Positions 1-9,067 of a DNA stretch of 44,987 nt are shown here, piece by piece. The DNA comes from Marinobacterium ramblicola (lineage in GTDB: Bacteria; Pseudomonadota; Gammaproteobacteria; Pseudomonadales; Balneatricaceae), in assembly GCF_019084545.1 (NCBI RefSeq), contig NZ_JAHREP010000018.1, positions 62,369 through 107,355 on the forward strand. Direction: 5' to 3'. The position numbers and the translations under genes are program-made. The first letter of the stretch is position 1. Each line of letters begins with the position of its first letter. Below the pieces are notes generated by a model. The model was not told the DNA's origin, did no database searches, and saw nothing but the letters and a program-made list of their open reading frames with translations.

Positions 1-75
1 GGAGACTCGAACTCCCACGCCCGTGAAGGCACTAGCACCTGAAGCTAGCGTGTCTACCAATTCCACCACATCTGC
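1..75 (-). tRNA. tRNA-Leu (anticodon CAG), cut by the window edge
   Basis: Read on the minus strand, the sequence starts with the acceptor arm GCAGATG and continues through a leucine-type D-arm (GGTGGAATTGGTAGAC). The anticodon stem-loop has CAG in the loop (CTAGC-TTCAGGT-GCTAG). A long class II variable arm (GCCTTCACGGGC) and the T-arm GGGAGTTCGAGTCTCC follow. The 3' acceptor strand and CCA lie off the window's left edge. The arm lengths and sequence closely follow bacterial tRNA-Leu(CAG), which decodes CUG. Confidence 0.93.
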
Positions 76-91
76 GTCGAAAGTGGGGCGC

Positions 92-120
92 ATTATATAG
101 AGGCGGCTTTTTGTTGTGAA
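92..120 (-). promoter_or_regulatory. sigma70 promoter of the tRNA-Leu gene
   Basis: On the minus strand, TTCACA (120-115) and TATAAT (97-92) are separated by exactly 17 bp and are followed by a G+C-rich discriminator (GCGCCCC) just before the tRNA. A near-consensus promoter with a GC-rich discriminator is typical of growth-rate- and stringently controlled stable RNA promoters. The stringent control is inferred. Confidence 0.75.
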
Positions 121-145
121 GCCCCCTCGTGAAAACTTTTTCCTC

Positions 146-1183
146 CTATGGACTTAAACAACTTTGGAAACGTCGGGCGAGGTCAAGCATGTATTGGGTG
201 TAGGCATCGGGGCCCAGTGTGACGCCGATCGCCAACGGATCCACCTCGCCCTGCTTCAACTCTAGCCCACTGGTGACCGACTCGACCAGTGCGCTGCTGA
301 ACTGCGGCTCGCTCATGACGCACACCGCCTGCTGCGCTTCCAATTGGGCACGGATCTCCGCCAGATGGCGGGCACCGGGCTTTTGCGAAGGCTCCAGCGT
401 GAAGTAGCCGAGCTGATTCAGACCGTAATGCTCGACAAAGCCGGTGTAAGCATCGTGAAACACGTAGAAGCCTCGATCCTGCAGCGGGCTCAGCATCTCG
501 CCGATTCGGCGGTCGGTTTCAATGATCGACGCTTCGAAGCGCGCCAGATTTCGGTCCAGTTGCGCCTGCCCGGCCGGATACAGCTCCACCATCTCGCGAT
601 GCATCGCCCTTGCCATCCCTAACGCCTTGATAGGGTCGAGCCAGGGGTGAACATCCAGACCGCCATGGTCATGCGCATCTCCCTCTTCGGCCTGATCATG
701 ATCCTCTTCGGTGACGTCGTGCTCGTGCTCGGCATCATGCCCTTCGTGATCCGCCTCCTGTGCATGCTCGTCGTGCTCGTCGTGCTCATTATGTTCGTGT
801 TCGTCGTGCACACCCTCGGAGATCAGCGCAAGCTTGTGGGCCGAGGTACGGGCCAACGGTTTGTCGAGAGAGCGCTCCAGCTCCGGCCCGATCCAGAACA
901 CCAATTTAGCCTCCATCAGGCCACGCATGGACGAGGGCTTGAGCGCGTAGTGGTGGGGTGAAGCACCATCTTCGATCAGTATCGCTGGCTCGCTGACGCC
1001 GTCACCGATCGCGGCGGCTATCAATCCCAGAGGCTTGATGCTGGCTATCACCTCCCCCTGCGCAACCGCCTGCCCGGCACTAGCGGAAAGCGGCAAAAAT
1101 GTACTGCCCAAAGCAGATGCCAGGGCCACAGCCCCCGCCATACGGCTTATCCAGCCCCTATATTCTTTACGAATGAAAACCAC
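146..1183 (-). CDS. znuA: ZnuA, periplasmic zinc-binding protein of the zinc ABC transporter
   Basis: This is the solute-binding protein that captures Zn2+ in the periplasm and delivers it to ZnuB. The product is 345 aa with a signal peptide (hydrophobic stretch about residues 15-36). Metal ligands are recognisable: His77/His78 in SPHHYALKPS, His179 in DVHPWLDP, and a later His in VFHDAYTGF. A long loop rich in His, Asp and Glu (about residues 126-174) separates the first two ligand regions; this is a hallmark of ZnuA rather than manganese-binding relatives. The start is a GTG preceded by GAGG five bases upstream; an internal ATG at codon 15 is possible. The gene diverges from zur-znuCB across a palindromic Zur site, so it should be repressed when zinc is sufficient. 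Confidence 0.93.
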   Translation of the reverse strand: MVFIRKEYRGWISRMAGAVALASALGSTFLPLSASAGQAVAQGEVIASIKPLGLIAAAIGDGVSEPAILIEDGASPHHYALKPSSMRGLMEAKLVFWIGPELERSLDKPLARTSAHKLALISEGVHDEHEHNEHDEHDEHAQEADHEGHDAEHEHDVTEEDHDQAEEGDAHDHGGLDVHPWLDPIKALGMARAMHREMVELYPAGQAQLDRNLARFEASIIETDRRIGEMLSPLQDRGFYVFHDAYTGFVEHYGLNQLGYFTLEPSQKPGARHLAEIRAQLEAQQAVCVMSEPQFSSALVESVTSGLELKQGEVDPLAIGVTLGPDAYTQYMLDLARRFQSCLSP

Positions 1184-1212
1184 GAAAGCCTCGCGAAACT
1201 GAAGTTACATTA

Positions 1213-1227
1213 TGTTATATTATAACA
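1213..1227. promoter_or_regulatory. Zur operator between znuA and zur
   Basis: TGTTATA-T-TATAACA is a perfect 7+1+7 palindrome in the 68-bp gap between the divergent znuA and zur genes. It matches the core of the gammaproteobacterial Zur box (TGTTATANTATAACA). The position suits simultaneous repression of both divergent transcripts, including autoregulation of zur. Confidence 0.85.
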
Positions 1228-1251
1228 ACGATTTTTATCGGAAGTGTCAAG

Positions 1252-1755
1252 ATGAGCCAGGAAGACCCCGGATTCGAATCCAATCACGACCATCAGCATT
1301 GCATTGTGCAGGCACTCGAGACCGCGCGAGCACTTTGCCGCGAGCGTCGGCAGCGGCTGACGCCGATCCGCGAACTGGTGCTCAAGCTGGTGTGGCACAA
1401 CCACCAGCCGCTCGGAGCCTATGACCTGCTGCCGGCACTGGCCAATGCCGGCTTCAACTCGGCGCCGCCGACGGTGTATCGGGCGCTGGAGTTCCTGCAG
1501 GAGCAGGGGTTCGTGCATCGCATCGCTTCGCTCAACGCCTATGTGGGCTGCCCGCATCCGGATCGCCCTCATCGCAGCGGCTTTCTGATCTGTCGTGGCT
1601 GCCGGCGTGCTGTCGAACTCAACACCGGTATGGTTCACACTGCGCTCAAGTCCAGCGCCGATGAACTCGGCTTCGAGATCGAGCAAGAGATGGTCGAGGT
1701 AGTGGGACTCTGCCCCGATTGCCGGGCTACCGGAGGTGCGCATGCCCAATCGTGA
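1252..1755 (+). CDS. zur: Zur, zinc-responsive Fur-family repressor
   Basis: A 167-aa Fur-family regulator. An N-terminal winged helix (about residues 20-85; [24 protein letters not shown], then [12 protein letters not shown]) is followed by a dimerisation domain. That domain carries two CxxC pairs (ICRGC about 122-126 and LCPDC about 156-160), which form the structural Cys4 zinc site. Zur binds DNA when zinc-loaded and represses zinc uptake. Its adjacency to znuA and overlap with znuC separate it from Fur or PerR. The ATG follows GGAAG closely. The stop codon lies inside znuC, indicating translational coupling. Confidence 0.93.
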   Translation: MSQEDPGFESNHDHQHCIVQALETARALCRERRQRLTPIRELVLKLVWHNHQPLGAYDLLPALANAGFNSAPPTVYRALEFLQEQGFVHRIASLNAYVGCPHPDRPHRSGFLICRGCRRAVELNTGMVHTALKSSADELGFEIEQEMVEVVGLCPDCRATGGAHAQS

Positions 1756-2539
1756 TCTGATCCGACTCAGTCAGATCGAGGTGCAGTTCGGTGAAGACAG
1801 GGTACTGAGCAACATCAACCTGAACCTGCACACCGACTGTATCACCACGCTGATCGGCCCTAACGGCGCCGGCAAGACCACGCTGGTGCGAGTGGTGCTT
1901 GGGCTGCTCAAGCCCACCCGCGGCAATATCTGGCGCCAGCCCAATCTGCGTGTCGGCTACATGCCGCAGAAGCTGCATATCGACCGCACCCTGCCGCTGA
2001 CGGTGTCCCGCTTCATGCAGGTGCCGCACCGCAGCGCCCCCGACCGGGTGCTGGCGGCCTTGACCTCGGTGGGCGCCGAGCACCTGCTGCAGAAGTCGAT
2101 CCACGACCTGTCGGGAGGGGAGACCCAGCGCGTGCTGCTGGCCAGAGCGCTGCTGCGCGATCCGCAACTGCTGGTGCTCGACGAGCCGGTACAGGGGGTC
2201 GATATCAACGGTCAGATCGAGCTGTACGAACTGATTGCGCGGATCCGCCGCGAGCGCAAACTCGGTGTACTGATGATCTCGCACGATCTGCATCTGGTGA
2301 TGGCCTCGACCGACCATGTGGTGTGTCTGAACCACCATATCTGCTGCTCGGGCCATCCGGAGGCGGTCAGCAACGACCCGTCGTTCCTGGAACTGTTCGG
2401 CCCCGCCCAGGCCAACGCGCTGGCGTTGTACAGCCACCACCACAACCACCGGCACGATATCCACGGCGACGTGGTCGAGGGCCAACCCTCCGTGCACTCT
2501 TCCACGGATTGCTGCGACGGACACCGACACCATGGCTGA
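1742..2539 (+). CDS. znuC: ZnuC, ATPase of the zinc ABC transporter
   Basis: The cytoplasmic ATPase subunit that powers zinc import through ZnuB. It carries Walker A (GPNGAGKTT about residues 37-45), the ABC signature LSGGETQRV (about 124-132), Walker [11 protein letters not shown] (about 144-153) and an H-loop histidine (MISHDLHL). The His-rich C-terminus ([14 protein letters not shown]...) is common in ZnuC and may bind zinc. I chose the ATG at 1742 because GGAGG lies seven bases upstream; a GTG two codons earlier (1736) is in frame. It overlaps zur at its start and znuB at its end, so the three genes form one operon. Confidence 0.95.
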   Translation: MPNRDLIRLSQIEVQFGEDRVLSNINLNLHTDCITTLIGPNGAGKTTLVRVVLGLLKPTRGNIWRQPNLRVGYMPQKLHIDRTLPLTVSRFMQVPHRSAPDRVLAALTSVGAEHLLQKSIHDLSGGETQRVLLARALLRDPQLLVLDEPVQGVDINGQIELYELIARIRRERKLGVLMISHDLHLVMASTDHVVCLNHHICCSGHPEAVSNDPSFLELFGPAQANALALYSHHHNHRHDIHGDVVEGQPSVHSSTDCCDGHRHHG

Positions 2540-3326
2540 ATTCCTGATACTGGCGCTTGCCGGAGGCGTGGGCATCGCCGCCATCGCAGGCCCCTTGGGC
2601 GCCTTCGTGGTCTGGCGCCGCATGGCCTACTTCGGCGACACCCTGGCCCACTCGGCGCTGCTCGGCATCGCGCTGGGCTTCCTGTTCGACATCAACCTCA
2701 ACCTGGCGGTTGTCGCCTGCTGTGTGCTGCTGGCGCTGCTGCTGGTCAGTCTGCAGCGGCAACACCTCGTCGCCACCGACACCCTGCTCGGGATCATGGC
2801 GCACAGTTCGCTGTCGCTGGGCCTGGTCGCCGTGGCGCTGCTGGATAACGTCCGCATCGACCTGATCGAGTATCTGTTCGGCGACCTGCTGGCGATCGCA
2901 CCGGCGGATCTGTACTGGATCTACGGCGGCGGCGCACTGGTGCTGCTGCTGGTGTGGAAGCTCTGGAACCCGCTGCTGGCGATCACCATCAACGAGGAGC
3001 TGGCCCAGGTCGAAGGGATCAACACCCTGCGCGTGCGTCTGGCACTGATGCTGCTGATCGCCACCGTGATCGCCGTGGCGATGAAGCTGGTCGGCATCCT
3101 GCTGATCACCTCGCTGCTAATCATCCCCGCCGCCGCCGCCCGGCGCCTGGCGCATACGCCGGAGCAGATGGCGATCTATGCTTCGCTGCTGGGGATGCTG
3201 GCGGTGGTAGGTGGTATTACCGCTTCCTGGTTCTGGGACACCCCGGCCGGCCCCTCCGTCGTGGTCGCGGCGCTGACCGAGTTCCTGCTGCTCTATGCTG
3301 CGCCACGCGGCTTATCCAGAGCCTAA
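2532..3326 (+). CDS. znuB: ZnuB, membrane permease of the zinc ABC transporter
   Basis: A 264-aa polytopic inner-membrane permease of the ABC-3 family, forming the channel for Zn2+ delivered by ZnuA. Hydrophobic segments run throughout. The family's opening segment ([26 protein letters not shown], residues about 21-46) and the late [15 protein letters not shown] segment are easy to recognise. Its ATG overlaps the last 8 bp of znuC. It completes the zur-znuC-znuB operon, and znuA is the divergent partner. Confidence 0.94.
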   Translation: MAEFLILALAGGVGIAAIAGPLGAFVVWRRMAYFGDTLAHSALLGIALGFLFDINLNLAVVACCVLLALLLVSLQRQHLVATDTLLGIMAHSSLSLGLVAVALLDNVRIDLIEYLFGDLLAIAPADLYWIYGGGALVLLLVWKLWNPLLAITINEELAQVEGINTLRVRLALMLLIATVIAVAMKLVGILLITSLLIIPAAAARRLAHTPEQMAIYASLLGMLAVVGGITASWFWDTPAGPSVVVAALTEFLLLYAAPRGLSRA

Positions 3327-3335
3327 GCACGGAGC

Positions 3336-4685
3336 ATGAGGGCGATCCTGAACTGGCGTTACTGGCCCGACAGGACACTCCACCGCCGCATCTGGTCTCT
3401 GGCCTGGCCGATGATGCTGTGCAATATCACCGTGCCCCTGCTGGGGCTGGTGGACACTGCCGTGATCGGTCATCTGGACTCGCCACACTACCTGGGTGCG
3501 GTGGCCGTCGGCGCCATGATCTTCTCGATCCTGTACTGGGCCTTCGGCTTTCTGCGCATGGGCACTACCGGCCTGGTGGCGCAGGCGTCGGGACGGGACG
3601 ACGGCACATCCGTGCGCACGCTGCTGGCGCAGTCGCTGATTCTGGCCACACTGATCGGCACCGCGCTGATCCTGCTGCGTACGCCGCTGCTGGAGCTTGC
3701 GCTTCGACTGATGGACCCGGCCCCCGACGTGCTCGACGAGGCGCGCCTGTATGGCGTCATCCGAGTGTTCGGCGCACCCGCCGCACTGTGTAACTACGCC
3801 CTGCTGGGCTGGTTCGTCGGCAACCAGAACACCCGCGTTCCGTTATTGCTGCTGACCGTCGGCAACCTGCTCAACATGCTGCTGGACCTGCTGTTCGTCT
3901 ACGGTTTCGGCCTGAATGCCGCCGGCGTGGCGCTGGGCAGCGTGATCGCCGAGTGGGCAAGCCTGGCGCTGGGGCTCTGGTTCTGCCGACGTCTGCTCGG
4001 CGATATTCCAGGCAATTGGCAGTTTGAACCGCTGCGGCGACTCCAGGCCTATGCGGCGATGATTCGGGTCAACCGTTATCTGTTCGTGCGGACGGTGACG
4101 CTGCTGCTTACCTTTGCCTTCTTTACCGCCCAGGGCGCGAAGCAGGGCACCGATATTCTGTCCGCCAATGCGGTGCTGCTGAACTTCCTGATGCTGATCT
4201 CCAATGCGCTGGATGGCTTCGCCCACGCTACCGAGGCGCTATGTGGACGCTCACTCGGTAAGCGAGAGACGGACAGGTTCTATCGCACCGTAGTCGGCGC
4301 CGGCATCTGGTCGTTGGTCAGCGCGCTGATTCTGACTCTGATCTTCGCGCTGGGCGGCAATCTGATCATCGCGCTGCTGACCGGGATAGACACGGTGCGT
4401 GAAGAGGCGGGGCGCTACCTGCCCTGGCTGGTGGCGCTACCGCTGGTCGGGATCTGGAGTTTTCTGCTCGATGGAGTGTTCATCGGCACCACCCAAGTGC
4501 GGGCGATGCAGGACACCATGCTGTTCTCGGTATTCTGCGTGTTCGCGCCGATCTGGTGGCTGGCCCAACCGTTGGGTAACCATGGTTTGTGGCTGGCGTT
4601 TCTGAGTCTGTTCGCCGCGCGCGGCATCAGTGGCGGCTATGTGTATTGGCGCCTGAGTCGACGCAACGCGTGGATAGATGGCTAG
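3336..4685 (+). CDS. MATE-family efflux transporter (DinF/NorM-like)
   Basis: A 449-aa protein with about 12 hydrophobic segments and a MATE-type N-terminus (WSLAWPMMLCNITVPLLGLVDTAVIGHL). Proteins of this family export cationic compounds in exchange for Na+ or H+. Within the family it looks closest to the DinF branch (GLVDTAVIGHL, FLRMGTTGLVAQASG). It starts 10 bp after znuB in the same direction, so it may be co-transcribed with the zinc operon. Whether it has a zinc-related role cannot be read from the sequence. A GGAG precedes the start codon. Confidence 0.88.
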   Translation: MRAILNWRYWPDRTLHRRIWSLAWPMMLCNITVPLLGLVDTAVIGHLDSPHYLGAVAVGAMIFSILYWAFGFLRMGTTGLVAQASGRDDGTSVRTLLAQSLILATLIGTALILLRTPLLELALRLMDPAPDVLDEARLYGVIRVFGAPAALCNYALLGWFVGNQNTRVPLLLLTVGNLLNMLLDLLFVYGFGLNAAGVALGSVIAEWASLALGLWFCRRLLGDIPGNWQFEPLRRLQAYAAMIRVNRYLFVRTVTLLLTFAFFTAQGAKQGTDILSANAVLLNFLMLISNALDGFAHATEALCGRSLGKRETDRFYRTVVGAGIWSLVSALILTLIFALGGNLIIALLTGIDTVREEAGRYLPWLVALPLVGIWSFLLDGVFIGTTQVRAMQDTMLFSVFCVFAPIWWLAQPLGNHGLWLAFLSLFAARGISGGYVYWRLSRRNAWIDG

Positions 4686-4706
4686 ACTGCTTATCCAATT
4701 GGCGAT

Positions 4707-4744
4707 AGATAGGCGATATGTAAGTATTCACATACCGCCTATCT
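4707..4744. terminator. Long hairpin between convergent genes, probable bidirectional terminator
   Basis: AGATAGGCG/CGCCTATCT and TATGT/ACATA arms form a stem of about 14 bp with one A-C mismatch and an 8-base loop. It lies between the MATE gene (+) and the yheV-like gene (-), which converge. There is no clear T-run on either side, so factor-independent termination is uncertain. Confidence 0.5.
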
Positions 4745-4791
4745 CAGAGGTTATGGATAATGATTTCCTGCCGTCACGATCAGACTGAGAG

Positions 4792-5076
4792 TCAGTGATC
4801 GCGCCGGTTCTGCCCGGGATCGGGATTGAAGTTGATCACCTGAACCTGGTCTCGCTCCGCATCACTGGCTGTCGGCGCCCTGTCGGCGCGGGGCTGGTTG
4901 ACCCGCGTCTGCAGCTCGTCGTGCTCGGGACGGCCATCCAGGCGCAGCGAGTCCTCGAAGCCACATTTGACGCATTCACGGTATTCGCGCTCCTCGTCGC
5001 GATACATGCGCACCGAATCCATCTGCGCACAGCGCGGGCACACGGCTCCGGCAATAAATCGTTTCGTCACACTCAT
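4792..5076 (-). CDS. yheV: YheV-like zinc-ribbon protein
   Basis: A 94-aa cytosolic protein with two CxxC pairs (VCPRC about residues 12-16 and ECVKCGF about 34-40) that form a small zinc ribbon. The tail is charged and probably disordered (NQPRADRAPTASDAERDQ). The N-terminus KRFIAGAVCPRC is typical of the YheV family of putative metal-binding proteins, whose function is unknown. A GGAGAGAG sequence precedes the ATG. It is the last gene of the minus-strand group that begins with prlC. Confidence 0.82.
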   Translation of the reverse strand: MSVTKRFIAGAVCPRCAQMDSVRMYRDEEREYRECVKCGFEDSLRLDGRPEHDELQTRVNQPRADRAPTASDAERDQVQVINFNPDPGQNRRDH

Positions 5077-5094
5077 GCTCTCTCTCCGCGGCTG

Positions 5095-6093
5095 TTACAG
5101 ACTACGGTCGAAAAAATCCCGGATCTCACGATTAAGCTCGGTGTGGAAGGCGGCGCGATCGAAACCTTCGTTGTCGATACACACCATCTGCCAGATACGG
5201 GGATTGATCTCTTTCAGCCGAGGGTTACAGGGTACCATAAAAGCGAAATGTCCGGCGTTCGCCACCCGGCGCAGGTCGGCGCCAGGCGGCAAATTTTCTG
5301 CCAATGGCCCGCCGTTGCTGAGATCGGGCACTCGTAGGTCCCGCTCGCCCGACCAGATCTGCACCGGAACGCCTATCCCCTCCAGCCCCTCGCTGTCGAA
5401 GGCAAACGCCAGGCCCGGAGCGGCAACAACGACAGCACCGAGACGGCTGTCACCCGCCAGCTCGGCGACACGCGCTGTCTGCGCAACGGGTTCTATCGCG
5501 TCAAGCATACCTTCAGCACAGAGAAACTCGCCCGGTGCCGCGGAGCAGTGGCGCGATGCCAAGGTGAAGTCGGGCTTGCCACCTGCGGCCACCAGCGCGG
5601 TATAACCGCCCGCCGAGAAGCCATACACACCGATACGACCGGCGTCGATGCGCGGCGCATCCGGCCAGCTCTGGAGCATGAAGTCCAACGTCCGGTGGAT
5701 ATCGGCCGGACGCGATACCAGCCACTGCGCCGGGACGGCACTTTGATCCTGGCTGTTATTGCCCGGATGCTCCGGCGCCACCACTACATAACCGGATTCG
5801 GCCAGCGTTAGAGCCAGATCGGCGTGTCCACCCATCCAGCCACCATAACCGTGAGAAATCACCACCAGAGGATGGTTATCTCCGGCAACCGGCGCATCCA
5901 GCGCCAACGCCTGGCGAAAAGGGGAGTTGGGGCTATCCGGCACCGGGCTATCCGAGGGATACCAGATACCCATCGCCATCCCTGCCGGTCCATCGGCCGT
6001 TAGCCGGGTGAAACCGACGGCACCGGCCGAGCCCGAAACAATGCAAACTAACAACGCCAGCAGCGCGGAAAAAACTGCCTTTCCCTGGTTCAT
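5095..6093 (-). CDS. Secreted alpha/beta hydrolase (dienelactone/PAF-acetylhydrolase-like)
   Basis: A 332-aa protein with a signal peptide (MNQGKAVFSALLALLVCIVS..., cleavage near residue 25), so it is probably periplasmic. The alpha/beta-hydrolase core shows an oxyanion-region motif (VVISHGYGGWMGG), a nucleophile elbow GFSAGG (Ser about residue 164), a likely acid in the SGERDLRVPDLS segment, and a late His in NAGHFAFMVP. The overall layout fits predicted dienelactone hydrolase / platelet-activating-factor acetylhydrolase-like esterases. The substrate is unknown. It lies between yheV and prlC on the same strand, 53 bp downstream of prlC. Confidence 0.82.
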   Translation of the reverse strand: MNQGKAVFSALLALLVCIVSGSAGAVGFTRLTADGPAGMAMGIWYPSDSPVPDSPNSPFRQALALDAPVAGDNHPLVVISHGYGGWMGGHADLALTLAESGYVVVAPEHPGNNSQDQSAVPAQWLVSRPADIHRTLDFMLQSWPDAPRIDAGRIGVYGFSAGGYTALVAAGGKPDFTLASRHCSAAPGEFLCAEGMLDAIEPVAQTARVAELAGDSRLGAVVVAAPGLAFAFDSEGLEGIGVPVQIWSGERDLRVPDLSNGGPLAENLPPGADLRRVANAGHFAFMVPCNPRLKEINPRIWQMVCIDNEGFDRAAFHTELNREIRDFFDRSL

Positions 6094-6146
6094 ACCTATC
6101 CCTTTCTATCGGTGGATCGGTGGGCCAGCTCACCCACCGACTTGAT

Positions 6147-8180
6147 TTACTCGATGCCCGAGTGACGCAGCAGGGCATCAACACGTGGCTCACGGCCACG
6201 AAACTCGACGAACAGCTCCATCGCCTCGCGCGAACCGCCCTGCTCCAGTATCGCCTGGCGGAACGCCAGGCCGGTCTCGGGATTAAAGATCCCCTCCTCT
6301 TCGAAGCGCGAGAAGGCATCGGCGGAGAGCACCTCGGCCCATTTGTAGCTGTAGTATCCCGCCGCATAGCCACCGGCAAAGATATGGGTGAAGCCGTTCT
6401 GGAAGCGGTTTTCGCGTGGTGGCTGGAACACCGCAACCTCTTCGCGCACACTGTCGAGCACCGCCTGCACCTGGGTTTTACCCGGCTCATACTCGCCATG
6501 CAGACGGAAATCAAACAGCGCGAACTCCAGCTGACGCAGCATCGTCATGCCGGCCTGGAAGTGCTTCGCCGCCAGCATCTTGTCGAGCAGCTCCTGCGGC
6601 AGCGGCTCACCGGTTTCGTAATGCCCCGAAATCAGCGCCAGCGCCTCGGGCTCCCAGCACCAGTTCTCCAGGAACTGGCTGGGCAGCTCCACTGCGTCCC
6701 AGGCCACACCGTTGATACCGCTGACATCGGAAACGTCGATCTTGGTCAACATATGGTGCAAACCGTGGCCGAACTCGTGGAACAGGGTGGTGACCTCGTC
6801 GTGGGTCAGCAGCGCCGGATGATCGCTGGTCGGTGGCGTGAAGTTGCACACCAGGTAGGCCACCGGCAGCTGCAATGAGCCATCGGGCAGACGACGGCGT
6901 ACCCGGCAATCGTCCATCCAGGCGCCGCCGCGCTTCTGGGCGCGGGCAAAGGGGTCGAGGTAGCAGTAGGCGATCGCCTCGCCGTCGCGGCTCAGTCGAT
7001 ACAGGCGCGCATCCTTGTGCCAGCTGTCGAACTCCAGGATCTGTTCGAACTGCACATCGAACAGACGACCGACCACGGCGAACAGCCCATCGAGCACCTT
7101 AGGCAGCGGAAAGTAGGGGCGCAGCGCCTGCTGGGAGATATCGAAGCGCGCGAGCTTGAGTTTCTCGGCGTAGAAGCCGAGATCCCAGGCGCAGAGCTCG
7201 TCCAGACCATCGGTTTCCAGCGCAAAGCCTTTCAGCTCACCCAGTTCACGCTCGGCCATGGTGCGGCTCTTGCCGGCCAGATCCCGGATAAAGCCGATCA
7301 CCTGGTCTGACGACTGCGCCATCTTGGTGGCCAGCGAGTAGTCGGCGTAATTGTCGAAGCCGAGCAGCTTGGCCAGCTCGGTACGCAGCTCCAGTATCTC
7401 GGTCATGATCGCCGAGTTGTCCCACTGCCCGGCGGTCGGCCCCTGATCGGAGGCTCGGGTGCTGTAGGCGCGGTAGAGCTCCTCGCGCAGGCTGCGATCC
7501 TCGGCATGGGTCATCACGGCGTAGTAGGCCGGGAAGTCGAGGGTGATCACCCAGCCCTCCAGTTCGCGCTCCTGTGCCGCCTCCTTCGCCGCACTGACCG
7601 CATGGGCCGGAAGCCCCGCCAGCTGGCTGTCGTCGGTGATATGACGGTACCAGCCATGGGTCGCATCGAGTACATTCTCGGAGAATTTGGTGGTCAGTTC
7701 CGACAGCCGCTGCTGCAGTTCGGCATAGCGTTTCTGCCCCGCCTCGGGCAGCGCGATGCCGGATAGACGAAAATCACGCAGGGAGTGATCGACCACGGTT
7801 TTCTGCGCCTGGCTCAGCCCGGTATAGGCATCGCTGTCGGCCAGCGCCTTGAATGCCTGATACAGGGCCTGATTCTGGCCCAGCTCGGTCCAGTACTGCG
7901 ACAGTTTCGGCAGACAGCGGTTGTAGGCTTCACGCAGCTCGTCGGAGTTCATCACCGAGTTAAGGTGCGATACCGGCGACCAGGCCTGGCTCAGCTCGTC
8001 GTTGATCTGCTCCAGTACCTCCACCAGTGATTCCCAGCTCGGCGTAGCGCTATCCTGCGTCAGCTGCGCAATACGCGCACGGTTGCGGGCCAACAGCTCA
8101 TCGATGGCCGGCTCCACGTGCTCTGGATGTATGCTGCTGAACGGTGGTAGATGATGCGGCTCAAGCAGGGGATTGGACAT
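6147..8180 (-). CDS. prlC: Oligopeptidase A, M3-family zinc metallopeptidase
   Basis: A 677-aa cytosolic endopeptidase, essentially the same length as E. coli PrlC (680 aa). It degrades short peptides, including cleaved signal peptides. The catalytic zinc motif is His468-Glu-Phe-Gly-His472 (LFHEFGHGLHHML), and the third ligand Glu lies in the downstream helix. The N-terminus NPLLEPHHLPPFSSI is characteristic. AAGGAG lies seven bases before the ATG. It diverges from the gamma-carbonic anhydrase gene. Confidence 0.95.
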   Translation of the reverse strand: MSNPLLEPHHLPPFSSIHPEHVEPAIDELLARNRARIAQLTQDSATPSWESLVEVLEQINDELSQAWSPVSHLNSVMNSDELREAYNRCLPKLSQYWTELGQNQALYQAFKALADSDAYTGLSQAQKTVVDHSLRDFRLSGIALPEAGQKRYAELQQRLSELTTKFSENVLDATHGWYRHITDDSQLAGLPAHAVSAAKEAAQERELEGWVITLDFPAYYAVMTHAEDRSLREELYRAYSTRASDQGPTAGQWDNSAIMTEILELRTELAKLLGFDNYADYSLATKMAQSSDQVIGFIRDLAGKSRTMAERELGELKGFALETDGLDELCAWDLGFYAEKLKLARFDISQQALRPYFPLPKVLDGLFAVVGRLFDVQFEQILEFDSWHKDARLYRLSRDGEAIAYCYLDPFARAQKRGGAWMDDCRVRRRLPDGSLQLPVAYLVCNFTPPTSDHPALLTHDEVTTLFHEFGHGLHHMLTKIDVSDVSGINGVAWDAVELPSQFLENWCWEPEALALISGHYETGEPLPQELLDKMLAAKHFQAGMTMLRQLEFALFDFRLHGEYEPGKTQVQAVLDSVREEVAVFQPPRENRFQNGFTHIFAGGYAAGYYSYKWAEVLSADAFSRFEEEGIFNPETGLAFRQAILEQGGSREAMELFVEFRGREPRVDALLRHSGIE

Positions 8181-8296
8181 GGAAACGCTCCTTGGAGATT
8201 GTGTAACCGGCCGACGCTCACAACAACGGCGTCAAAGCCTGGACCTATTGCTATACAATGGAGCGCATTCAGGGCCTTTTCAACAGGAGCGATAGA

Positions 8297-8845
8297 ATGA
8301 AGATCCGCAGCTATCAGGGGATGACCCCGAAACTGGGCGAACGCGTATTTGTCGATCCCAGCGCGGTGGTGCTGGGGGATGTGGAGATTGGTGACGATTG
8401 TTCGATCTGGCCATTGGTGGTGATCCGCGGCGATATGCACCGCATCCGTATCGGCCACTCCACCAGCATTCAGGATGGATCCGTGCTGCATATCACCCAT
8501 GCTGGCCCCTATAACCCGGACGGTTTCCCACTCGAGATCGGCGACCATGTCACCGTCGGCCATCAGGCGATGCTGCACGGCTGCAAGATCGGCAGCCGGG
8601 TACTGGTGGGCATGGGCGCGATGGTGATGGATGGCGCCGTGGTCGATGATGAGGTGATTATCGGCGCCGGTTCGCTAGTGCCGCCGGGCAAGCACCTGAA
8701 GGGCGGCTACCTCTATGTCGGCCGTCCGGCCAAGCCCCAACGCGAGCTGACCCAACAGGAGCGGGAGTTCTTTACCTATACCGCCAACAACTACGTCAGA
8801 CTCAAAGACAAGCACCTCAGCGAAGAGTGGGCCAGTCTCGACTGA
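8297..8845 (+). CDS. Gamma-class carbonic anhydrase family protein (YrdA-type)
   Basis: A 182-aa left-handed beta-helix protein built from hexapeptide repeats (VVLGDVEIGDDCSIWP...). The conserved metal-ligand histidines are present in LHITHAG and VGHQAMLHGCKIG. Members bind zinc or iron and resemble carbonic anhydrases, although many YrdA-type proteins show little activity. I placed the start at 8297 (MKIRSYQG) because GGAGC precedes it; an upstream in-frame ATG at 8258 overlaps a TATACAAT sequence that looks more like a -10 element. In Pseudomonas this gene is likewise divergent from prlC. Confidence 0.9.
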   Translation: MKIRSYQGMTPKLGERVFVDPSAVVLGDVEIGDDCSIWPLVVIRGDMHRIRIGHSTSIQDGSVLHITHAGPYNPDGFPLEIGDHVTVGHQAMLHGCKIGSRVLVGMGAMVMDGAVVDDEVIIGAGSLVPPGKHLKGGYLYVGRPAKPQRELTQQEREFFTYTANNYVRLKDKHLSEEWASLD

Positions 8846-8997
8846 GCACTCACAGGCTGGGGCAGTGCCGCTGCTTCGGCCTCCATCTCCCTGGAAGCCC
8901 CGTCATACGGTTTATTCAGCCTTCTGACTTGATTATCCCCAGTACTCCGCAAGCCTTATCCCACATGTTTTTTGCGTTCATTCGCCGCCCAAATATT

Positions 8998-9016
8998 GAT
9001 ATTGATAACGGTTTTC
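8998..9016. promoter_or_regulatory. Fur box upstream of the imelysin operon
   Basis: GATATTGATAACGGTTTTC matches the 19-bp Fur consensus (GATAATGATAATCATTATC) at 14 positions, with the left half nearly complete. It lies 51 bp before the imelysin start codon. It predicts derepression of the four-gene operon under iron limitation, consistent with imelysin-family proteins being iron-regulated. Confidence 0.7.
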
Positions 9017-9067
9017 ATTTAGATTAGCGTGTATTGCAATTCAGACCGGATTTAAGGAGCCAACCGC

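Noticed and set aside
619-961. Overlapping ORFs on both strands within the histidine-rich part of znuA
   Set aside because: They come from the repetitive GAT/CAC-type codons of the His-Asp-Glu loop in ZnuA read in other frames.
4898-5605. 235-codon plus-strand ORF across the yheV and hydrolase genes
   Set aside because: It is antisense to two genes with clear motifs and has a Ser/Arg/Pro-rich, featureless translation.
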